From contig CAZVUO010000001.1 in assembly GCA_964630235.1 (NCBI GenBank), positions 868,001 through 932,000 of the forward strand: a stretch of 64,000 nt of DNA, in the 5' to 3' direction. Below, in pieces: positions 57,453-64,000 of this stretch (its first letter is position 1; each line of letters opens with the position of its first letter). Under the pieces are notes generated by a model. The model was not told where the DNA came from, made no database searches, and was given only the letters and a program-made list of their open reading frames with translations. Source of the DNA: JBFLYH01 sp964630235 (GTDB lineage Bacteria; Oederibacteriota; JAAXVQ01; JAUVAV01). Both the position numbers and the translations under genes were made by a program.

Positions 57453-58619
57453 ATGCACATCGGAATGGTCACGGACACGTTTCTGCCGCGCATCAACGGC
57501 GTTACCAAATCCACCCTGACCTTCGCCGAGCATTTCCGGCGGCTGGGCCACCGCGTGACTATTTTCGCCCCTCAGTATCCCAAGGCCCAGGACGAGAGCG
57601 CGGACGTCTGGCGCTTTCCCTCGTACTTTCTTTTCTTCAGTCCCGAGGACCGGCTGAGCAATCCGCTGGGTCTGGCCGCGCGCCGCTTATTTAAAAAACT
57701 TCCGGCGCTCAAGCTCGATATCCTGCACACGCAAACGCCCTTTGCCCTGGGCATGGCCATGGCCCGGTGGGCGAAGCGCCGGGGGGTGCCGTCCTTGCAC
57801 ACCTACCATACCCTGTTTGAAGCCTACATGCCCCACTACTTCGGCCTGCTCCCCCGGTCCCTGGACAAACCCATCGTGGCCTCCTTTTCGCGCTGGTTTT
57901 GCAATCTGCACGACCAGGTGGTGGTGCCTTCGAGCGCCATCGCCGACGTGCTCGCCGGTTACCGCCTCGCCGTGCCCGTCAAGGTCCTGCCCACGGGCAC
58001 GGACCTGTCGCCCTTCCAGAACCTGGACGGCAACCGCATGCGCGAAAAGCTGGGCTTTGGCCCGGAGGACAAGCTGCTGCTTTCCATGGGCCGGGTGGCG
58101 CACGAGAAGAACATCCCGTTTTTGTTCGACGTGCTGGAGCGCCTGAAATCCGAACAGCCGCGGGCCAGGCTGGTGGTGGCCGGGCAGGGTCCGGCGCTGG
58201 AATCCGTGAAGGCCGAAAGCGAACGGCGGAAGCTGGGCGAGCGCGTGATCTTTCTCGGCCTGCTGAACCGCCGGGACTGGGCGGACCTGTACGCCGCGGC
58301 GGACCTGCACCTGCTGGCTTCGGTCACCGAAACCCAGGGCCTGGTGCTGACCGAGTCCATGGCCGCGGGCACGCCCTGCGTGGCCGTGGCCGCCATGGGC
58401 GTGCGGGACGTTATGCAGGGCGGCGGCGGATTGGCCGTATCGCTGAACGTCGAGGAGTTCAGCCAGGCGGTCAACCGTTTGCTGGGAGATAAAACGCTCT
58501 ACGCGGACAAGGTCGCGGAGTGCGGCCGCCAGGCCGTCGCGTGGTCCGCGGAAACCAAGGCCAAGGAAATGCTGGACAACTACGCCCAGCTGATCGCCGC
58601 GAAAGGAAATGTCCGCTGA
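57453..58619 (+). CDS. GT4 glycosyltransferase, copy 2
   Basis: 388 aa, AAGGAG upstream; ATG 57453 is preferred to a TTG at 57444 that is too near that site. MHIGMVTDTFLPRINGVTKS, LHTQTPFALG, LHTYHTLFEAYMPHYF, LPTGTDLSPF and SVTETQGLVLTESMAAGTP parallel copy 1 position by position. The pair arose by tandem duplication and could add two successive sugars to diacylglycerol; that order is inference. Confidence 0.88.
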   Translation: MHIGMVTDTFLPRINGVTKSTLTFAEHFRRLGHRVTIFAPQYPKAQDESADVWRFPSYFLFFSPEDRLSNPLGLAARRLFKKLPALKLDILHTQTPFALGMAMARWAKRRGVPSLHTYHTLFEAYMPHYFGLLPRSLDKPIVASFSRWFCNLHDQVVVPSSAIADVLAGYRLAVPVKVLPTGTDLSPFQNLDGNRMREKLGFGPEDKLLLSMGRVAHEKNIPFLFDVLERLKSEQPRARLVVAGQGPALESVKAESERRKLGERVIFLGLLNRRDWADLYAAADLHLLASVTETQGLVLTESMAAGTPCVAVAAMGVRDVMQGGGGLAVSLNVEEFSQAVNRLLGDKTLYADKVAECGRQAVAWSAETKAKEMLDNYAQLIAAKGNVR

Positions 58620-59050
58620 TGCCGCCGCTCGCGTCCACCGCTCTCCTGGCCCTGGGTCTGGTCGCCCTGCTCACCCTGCTGGCCCTCTGGCTGAAGCGTC
58701 TGGCGGAACGCACCCTGCCGGCCTGGACCCGCGCCAGCGCGCTGCAGCAGCTCTCCCGTTCCCATCCCGGCAAATCCCTGGAAGACATCGCCGTCATCCT
58801 GGCTGACCGCGAGCGGCGCTTCAGCCGCCTGCTCCCCTGGCTGCCGTGGCAGGCCCTGGCAGGTCTCGTCGCGGTCTGGCTCGCCTGGCGGTTCCTGGCG
58901 CCGCCGCAGAGCGTGTTCTGGCGGACCCTGGCCCAGAACTTCGGCGTGTTCTTTTTCATGCTCCTGGCCATGCTCCCGCTCTTCTACATCCTCCGGGACC
59001 TTCAGCGCGCCACCCTGAAGCGCGTGCAGGAGCTGGCCGGGAAGCGGTAA
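58619..59050 (+). CDS. Small membrane protein
   Basis: 143 aa, overlapping the preceding stop by one base (TGATG). Helices at ~6-25 (LLALGLVALLTLLALWL), ~75-92 (LVAVWLAWRFL region) and ~100-125 (FGVFFFMLLAMLPLFYILRDL). No motif recognised. Coupled to the glycosyltransferases, so it may be a membrane partner of glycolipid synthesis. Confidence 0.7.
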   Translation: MPPLASTALLALGLVALLTLLALWLKRLAERTLPAWTRASALQQLSRSHPGKSLEDIAVILADRERRFSRLLPWLPWQALAGLVAVWLAWRFLAPPQSVFWRTLAQNFGVFFFMLLAMLPLFYILRDLQRATLKRVQELAGKR

Positions 59051-59142
59051 AGCCGTCCGATAAAAAGGCGTAATAAACCCCGCCCCTGCCTGGTCTAATT
59101 TGATGCGGCCCCATTGCGCTCCTGTGTAGGAGGGATCAAAAC

Positions 59143-60537
59143 ATGCTGCGAACAGGCTGGGTTCTCGCGCTGGTCTTGGCTTATCCTGCGGTAGGGATGG
59201 CGGCCTTGACCTACCAGGACCATCCCCGCGCTGACAGCGACCTGGTCGAACGCGCGGTGTTTTCCGGCGCGCAGGAGGTCGCCAGGCTCGCGCTGGACGG
59301 GAACGGGAACGTGATCCGCTCCACGGGAACGGTACCGGATGGCGTAGCCGAATACTACGATAAAGACCAACGCCTGCGCGGCCGCCTCACGTTCCAGGGC
59401 GGGGTGCTGTCAGGACCTGCCGCGACCTACTATCCGGATGGAACCCTATACCTGGAAGCGAATTACACCGGGAACCGGCTGCACGGCGCCTACCGGCTAT
59501 ACGACGCGCAGGGCAGGTTGAAGACCGATTACCGCTTCCAGGACGGACGGCTGGACGGGGAACAGAAAGTCTACTACGACAGCGGCCAGCTCATGAGCCG
59601 GTCCCGCTACAGTTACGGCGTCAAGGACGGTCCGCTCCTCATGTACCACGAGAACGGACGCGTCGCGTATAAAAGCGACTATCACCAGGGACACCAGCTG
59701 CGACGTGCGGAGTTCGACGAGGACGGCCGTGAGATCGGGACCCGGCCCGGTCCCTCCGCCGGCCCTCCGGACGCGGAAGAACCGGCTGTCGAAACCGGCG
59801 CCGGCGCGGCCGTGGAACCCGAGGCGCAGCTGACTGAGACCAGGGCAGAAACCCCCGATGGGGGAGGCGGGCACCGAGCCTCAGACCGCTGGCAGGGCAG
59901 GATCGTGATCTTCGGCAGCGTGCCTTCGGCGGCTTTTTCCATGGCCCGAGTCAATGCCTACTTGAACGACTGGGATGAATTCCTGAACTATTACGGCGTG
60001 CGTTCCAGCCTGGGTCTGGCGGCGCAGTCTACCTTTACCGGCGGGGCGGGGTACTGGGTCAGCGATGCGGTCTTCGCGGGGTTTGAAGGGGAAGTACTGA
60101 GCTGTGAAACCTCATCTGGCGGCGATCAGCTGGGGGTGGATTTCCGCGCGCGGGCTCTGGAACTGGGGGCGTTTGTCCAGGTCGGCACCCATGTGCCGCC
60201 GCATGTGTTTATGGCCGGCTTGGGAGGCTACAGTGTCACTCTGATCGATGCCTGGGAGTACCTGCATCTCAACGCGGTCGGTTATAGCGACGCCTTCCGG
60301 GTTTTTCACGGTTCGACCCTGGGTTTAAAATTCATGGCTGGGTATCAGGTCGAGTTGGCGCCATTTTTTGGACTGGGAGTGGATCTGGGCTACCGCCTGG
60401 CCGCGATCAACGACGTGACCTTTACGGCGGATAATTACCAGGAGGAGCCGTTTATCTACGCCGGCGATCCCATCAACCTCGATTTCAGCGGCTTCTACGT
60501 CCGCGCGGGTCTCCGCCTGTATTTTCAGACCCGGTGA
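59143..60537 (+). CDS. YwqK/MORN-like repeat protein fused to an outer-membrane beta-barrel
   Basis: 464 aa, AGGAGG upstream. After a signal peptide (LALVLAYPAVGMA), residues ~60-200 hold YwqK-type repeats (GVAEYYDKDQRLRGRLTF, YYPDGTLYLEANYTGNRLHG, YYDSGQLMSRSRYSYGVKDG). An acidic linker (~205-245) follows. Residues ~255-464 have barrel-like strands and end in LRLYFQTR. Soluble YwqK proteins are linked to toxin-antitoxin nomenclature, but membrane fusions suggest surface display. The gene ends at the edge of structured RNA copy C. Confidence 0.8.
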   Translation: MLRTGWVLALVLAYPAVGMAALTYQDHPRADSDLVERAVFSGAQEVARLALDGNGNVIRSTGTVPDGVAEYYDKDQRLRGRLTFQGGVLSGPAATYYPDGTLYLEANYTGNRLHGAYRLYDAQGRLKTDYRFQDGRLDGEQKVYYDSGQLMSRSRYSYGVKDGPLLMYHENGRVAYKSDYHQGHQLRRAEFDEDGREIGTRPGPSAGPPDAEEPAVETGAGAAVEPEAQLTETRAETPDGGGGHRASDRWQGRIVIFGSVPSAAFSMARVNAYLNDWDEFLNYYGVRSSLGLAAQSTFTGGAGYWVSDAVFAGFEGEVLSCETSSGGDQLGVDFRARALELGAFVQVGTHVPPHVFMAGLGGYSVTLIDAWEYLHLNAVGYSDAFRVFHGSTLGLKFMAGYQVELAPFFGLGVDLGYRLAAINDVTFTADNYQEEPFIYAGDPINLDFSGFYVRAGLRLYFQTR

Positions 60538-60682
60538 CCTCCATCCCCTCCGCGGGGGGTGAATGCGGAATGGTTGCTCCGTGGATGTCGCCAAGAGGGG
60601 GTAGCGAGGGGTGCGGTTGGTATCCCGGTGGGAGCCCTTCGGTCCCCAAAGGGACTTCTTTCAGTCGCCGGGGGGCTCCATC
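60538..60682 (+). ncRNA. Putative structured RNA element, copy C (upstream of polC)
   Basis: Contains CCCC-TCCGC-GGGG hairpin, TGAATGC (60559-60565, as in copy A), the core GTGGATGTCGCC (60581-60592), a GGTATCCCGG segment (60619-60628) pairing with CCGGGGG (60668-60674), an AGCCCTTCGGT...AAAGGGACT hairpin inside it, and the terminal GGCTCCA (60674-60680). The last hairpin is longer than in A and B and the first stem is less regular. It starts directly after the stop of the YwqK-barrel gene. Confidence 0.5.
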
Positions 60683-60755
60683 GCTTCCGCAGGACATTCC
60701 GGGTCCTCCAGGTAAAATATTCAAAAAAAGATTTTCTGTTCATTTGTGGATTTTT

Positions 60756-60764
60756 TGCTACAAT
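60756..60764 (+). promoter_or_regulatory. Extended -10 promoter for polC
   Basis: TGCTACAAT in an AT-rich stretch (60710-60780), 138 bp before the polC start. No good -35 is seen, as expected for an extended -10. The remaining leader shows no other clear structure. Confidence 0.45.
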
Positions 60765-60901
60765 GTTTTTGAATTGGTGCGTGCTACCGCGGTCATTCAC
60801 GACTCTCTCTCCCCAGCCAGTGACAGACCTCCTCCCCTGCGCCGAATGCCGCGTGCCGGATATATGTCAGCGCCGCCTCAACCACTCGGCTGGAGTCGCG
60901 G

Positions 60902-63900
60902 ATGAGCCCGGAAATCATTGTCGAACCCGCTGGCCTGACACCCCGGTTGCAGACCCTGATCGAGAACCTTGACCTTTCCCCCGAACATAAAAAGACCCTC
61001 CTGGACGCCCAAATCCGTTCCATCCGCATCAGCGCCCAGCCGGCCTTGCTCATCGTCCGCCTGGACGCCGCGCAGCTCCTGCCCGCCGACGGCCTGGAAC
61101 AGCTGCGCGCCCGTCTCGGCGAGATGCTGGAAACCAGCGGCGGGACGCAGATGGTGTGGGATGTGTACTATCCCGAGGGCGCCGTGACGCCCGCCCAATA
61201 CTTGGAGGCCCACTGGCACGACCTGCTTGGCATCCTGTCCCGGCACGTGCAAATGGCCCGCGCGTATCTGTCCCTGATCCAGGTGTCCAACGGCGAGCCC
61301 AATCGCCTGCGCCTGGCTCTGCCCAATGCCATGACCCTTTCCGCCCTGCAGCGCCAGTCCGGCGACAAAATCTTGAGCCAGCTCCTTACCGAACGCCTGA
61401 GCCGGGCCGTGAGCGTGCGCTTCGAGATCGGCCACTTCGAGGAAGAGCTCAAGCGCCGCGAGGCCCTGTACCAGAAGCGCCTGCGCGAGGAACTGGAGCG
61501 CATTCAGAACGAGAGCGCTGACGCACCCGCGGCCGGAACCGCCGCCTGCGAGGGCGGTCCGGCCTCGGCCCCCGCCCCCCTGCGCGTGCTCTTGGGACGC
61601 AAAATCGCCAGCCCGCCCCGCCCCATCGCGAGCCTCACGGAAGAAGAGGACCAGGTGGTGCTGGAGGGCGAGCTCATCACTTTCGAATGCAAGACCTTGC
61701 GCACCGGCCGCCAGCTCGCCCTCATGGACGTGTACGACAAGACCGGCACCTTGAACGCGCGCCTGTTCGTGGACGCCGGCAAAACGCTCTCCCCGGAGAT
61801 CAAGGTCGGCGCCTACGTGCGGATGCGGGGCACCCTGCAGTTCGATAAATTTTCCCGCGACCTGTGCCTGCTGGTGCGGGACGTCTCCCTCGGCGCCAAA
61901 CCCGAGCGGCGGGACTGCGCCGCGGAAAAGCGGATCGAGCTCCACGCCCACTCCCATATGAGCGCCATGGACGCCCTGGTCGGCGTGACCCAGCTGGTGG
62001 CCCGGGCCGCGGCCTTTGGCCATCCGGCCGTGGCCTTGACCGACCACGGCGTGGTGCAGGGCTTTCCCGAAGCCATGGCCGCGGGAGAGAAACACAAGAT
62101 CAAGGTCATCTACGGCATGGAAGGCTACCTGGTGGAGGACGAATGGCTCGGCATCAAACCGCCGCAGAAACCGCCCCGGCCTTACCATATCTGCCTGCTG
62201 GTGGCCGAACCCCGCGGCATTCGCAACCTCTACCATCTGGTGTCGGAAGCTCACCTCGGTCACTTTTATTACCATCCGCGCATTCCCCGGTCCTTGCTGG
62301 AGAAATACCGCGAAGGACTGCTGCTGGGCTCGGCCTGCGAGCAGGGCGAGCTCTTCCGCCGCCTGCGCGAGGGCGCCGCGGGGGAAGAACTCGAAACCAT
62401 CGCCCGGCGCTACGACTATTTGGAGATCATGCCGCGCGAGAACAACCGGTTCCTCATCCGTGAGGGCCTCGTGGCCGGCGAGGACAAGCTCCTGGCCATG
62501 AACCAGCGGATCTATGAACTGGGGAAGCGGCTGGGGCTGCCCGTGGCGGCCACGGGCGATGTGCATTTTCTCGAACCCGGGGACGAAGTGTTCCGCTCGA
62601 TCCTCCACGCGGGCATGGGTTATGCGGACGCGGACCTGCAGGCGCCGCTGTATTTCAAGACCACCGAAGAGATGCTCGGGGAGTTCGCCTATCTGGGCCC
62701 TGACGGCGCGTACGACGCGGTCGTGGCCGCTCCGCGCAAAATCGCGGAGCGGATCGGCGACATCCAGCCCGTGAAGAAAAAGTTCCATCCCCCCAAACTG
62801 CCCCGGGCCGAGGAGGAGCTCAAATCCACGGCCCTGGCCAGGGCCCGCGAGGTGTACGGCGGTTCCCTGCCCGAAGAGGTGGAGAAGCGCCTCCGGCGGG
62901 AGATCACGGCCATCACCAAGAACCACTTTGCCTCGCTCTTCATGATCGCGCGGCGCCTGGTGCAGAAATCCCTGGCGGACGGCTACCTGGTCGGCTCGCG
63001 CGGCTCCGTGGGCTCCTCTCTCACGGCCACCATGCTGGGTATCACGGAGGTCAACCCCTTGCCCGGGCATTATCTGTGCACCGCCTGCCGGCACCATGCG
63101 TTTCCGGGAGACGGCCGCATCGGGCCCGACCTGCCGGACAAGTCCTGCCCGGCTTGCGGCCAGGTCATGGAAAAGGAGGGGTTTGACATCCCCTTCGAGG
63201 TCTTTATGGGTTTCGAGGGTGATAAACTGCCGGATATTGACCTGAATTTTTCGGGAGAGTATCAGGCCAAGGCGCACAAGGCCCTGGAGGAAATATTCGA
63301 CCGCGCGCATATTTTCCGCGCGGGCACCATTTCCACGGTGGCCGACCGCATTGCCTACGGATTTGTCAAAAAATACCTCGAGGACAACAAACTGGTGGTG
63401 CGGGAGGCCGAGGTCAACCGGCTCACCCGCGGCTGCGCCGGCGTCAAGAAAACCACGGGCCAGCACCCGGGCGGCATCATGATCGTGCCGCAGGACATGG
63501 AAATTTATGATTTCACGCCCGTGCAGCGGCCGGCCGACGACCGCAGTTCGGAGATCGTGACCACCCACCTGGACTACCACGCCATTCACGACGCGCTGCT
63601 CAAGCTGGACCTGCTCGGCCATGACGATCCCACGTCCCTCAAGCGCCTGGGCGATCTGACCGGCGTGGACGTGCGCTCCATCCCGCTCGACGATCCGGAG
63701 ACTCTGGCCATTTTTTCGGGCGTCTCCAGCCTGGGGCTCGCGGCCGAGGCCATCGGCACGCCCATCGGCACCTTGGGCATTCCGGAGTTCGGCACCGAAT
63801 TTGTGCGCCAGATGCTGGAAGCCACCCGGCCCAAGCTGTTTTCCGAGCTGGTCCGGATCTCCGGACTCTCGCACGGAACGGATGTGTGGCTGAACAACGC

Positions 63901-64000
63901 CGCGGACCTGATTCGCGAGAAGACCGCCACGCTGTCCACGGTCATCTCGGCGCGCGACGACATCATGAATTACCTGATTACCCGCGGCATGGATCCGGCC
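60902..64000 (+). CDS. polC: DNA polymerase III PolC-type alpha subunit lacking the exonuclease insertion (3' end outside window)
   Basis: 1033 codons, open to the window end. ATG 60902 follows TGGAG. Order: N-terminal domain (1-~240), OB fold (~250-330, VVLEGELITFECKTLRTGRQL in part), PHP domain from ~344 (RIELHAHSHMSAMDALVG), C4 zinc segment (LCTACRHH ... CPACGQ, ~727-757) and the PolC palm motif DKLPDIDLNFSGEYQAKAHK with D778 and D780. In Gram-positive PolC a ~180-aa 3'-5' exonuclease is inserted in the PHP domain; here GMEGYLVEDEWLGIKPP runs straight into RPYHICLLVAEPRG. It lies downstream of proS, as in Bacillus. Confidence 0.93.
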   Translation, partial: MSPEIIVEPAGLTPRLQTLIENLDLSPEHKKTLLDAQIRSIRISAQPALLIVRLDAAQLLPADGLEQLRARLGEMLETSGGTQMVWDVYYPEGAVTPAQYLEAHWHDLLGILSRHVQMARAYLSLIQVSNGEPNRLRLALPNAMTLSALQRQSGDKILSQLLTERLSRAVSVRFEIGHFEEELKRREALYQKRLREELERIQNESADAPAAGTAACEGGPASAPAPLRVLLGRKIASPPRPIASLTEEEDQVVLEGELITFECKTLRTGRQLALMDVYDKTGTLNARLFVDAGKTLSPEIKVGAYVRMRGTLQFDKFSRDLCLLVRDVSLGAKPERRDCAAEKRIELHAHSHMSAMDALVGVTQLVARAAAFGHPAVALTDHGVVQGFPEAMAAGEKHKIKVIYGMEGYLVEDEWLGIKPPQKPPRPYHICLLVAEPRGIRNLYHLVSEAHLGHFYYHPRIPRSLLEKYREGLLLGSACEQGELFRRLREGAAGEELETIARRYDYLEIMPRENNRFLIREGLVAGEDKLLAMNQRIYELGKRLGLPVAATGDVHFLEPGDEVFRSILHAGMGYADADLQAPLYFKTTEEMLGEFAYLGPDGAYDAVVAAPRKIAERIGDIQPVKKKFHPPKLPRAEEELKSTALARAREVYGGSLPEEVEKRLRREITAITKNHFASLFMIARRLVQKSLADGYLVGSRGSVGSSLTATMLGITEVNPLPGHYLCTACRHHAFPGDGRIGPDLPDKSCPACGQVMEKEGFDIPFEVFMGFEGDKLPDIDLNFSGEYQAKAHKALEEIFDRAHIFRAGTISTVADRIAYGFVKKYLEDNKLVVREAEVNRLTRGCAGVKKTTGQHPGGIMIVPQDMEIYDFTPVQRPADDRSSEIVTTHLDYHAIHDALLKLDLLGHDDPTSLKRLGDLTGVDVRSIPLDDPETLAIFSGVSSLGLAAEAIGTPIGTLGIPEFGTEFVRQMLEATRPKLFSELVRISGLSHGTDVWLNNAADLIREKTATLSTVISARDDIMNYLITRGMDPA

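Noticed and set aside
60878..63874. 998-codon open frame on the minus strand
   Set aside because: Exactly antisense to polC, which has all catalytic motifs on the + strand. The long frame reflects codon bias.

Overview
This 64 kb window is G+C-rich and densely coded, almost entirely on the + strand, and comes from a bacterium with a two-membrane envelope. Evidence for the outer membrane includes lipoproteins, a PorV-like protein, a porin, periplasmic PPIases and beta-barrel fusions. Several features are also Firmicutes-like. Genes 43.4-64 kb follow the order rpsB-tsf-pyrH-frr-uppS-cdsA-dxr-rseP-(ispG, truD)-proS-...-polC known from Bacillus, and the replicative polymerase is PolC-type. Together with many dispersed palindromic repeats this suggests an uncultured, deep-branching Gram-negative lineage (Omnitrophota/Elusimicrobiota-like). 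That placement is inference; no rRNA gene is present.

Layout. 1-2.5 kb: thiol-redox cluster (SPASM radical-SAM end, CPPC thioredoxin, thioredoxin-reductase-like flavoprotein, a Cse60-like small protein, a methyltransferase). 2.8-9.2 kb: SOS/mutagenesis cassette (lexA, a DUF559 nuclease-like gene framed by palindromes, a Y-family polymerase, a degenerate GIY-YIG protein, a DnaE2-like polymerase). 9.4-16 kb: an AT-hook transmembrane protein, a divergent PAP2 phosphatase/porin pair, a PhnP-like MBL hydrolase, a CsgG-like lipoprotein and AMMECR1. 16.1-24.2 kb: a bifunctional nuclease and a complete F-type ATP synthase operon with a Na+-type c subunit, interrupted by three repeat insertions. 24.2-26 kb: a low-G+C accessory island with a RelE/HTH toxin-antitoxin pair, a HEPN-like ORF and small orphans. 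26.1-31.7 kb: SDR, MuiA-like DUF4139 protein, half-size permease, IVS-type four-helix protein, collagen-like lipoprotein, PorV. 31.8-41.5 kb: gluzincin-propeller-barrel fusion, mfd and three SurA/PpiC chaperones. 41.8-42.9 kb: argC. 43.4-64 kb: the translation/isoprenoid/phospholipid operon, a propeller lipoprotein, truD, proS, two paralogous glycosyltransferases, a YwqK-barrel protein and the start of an exonuclease-less PolC.

The most unusual content is between and inside the genes. A putative structured RNA occurs three times, before a hypothetical gene with lexA next, before rpsB and before polC, with a shared GGATGTCGCC core and terminal GGCTCCA. There are several families of palindromic repeats, including nested insertions, one 93-bp in-frame insertion into a surA-like gene that supplies a start codon, inverted arrays built from 7-, 8- or 9-nt units, and a displaced second copy of the atpB 3' end with synonymous substitutions. 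No tRNA, rRNA, CRISPR array or intact insertion sequence was recognised.
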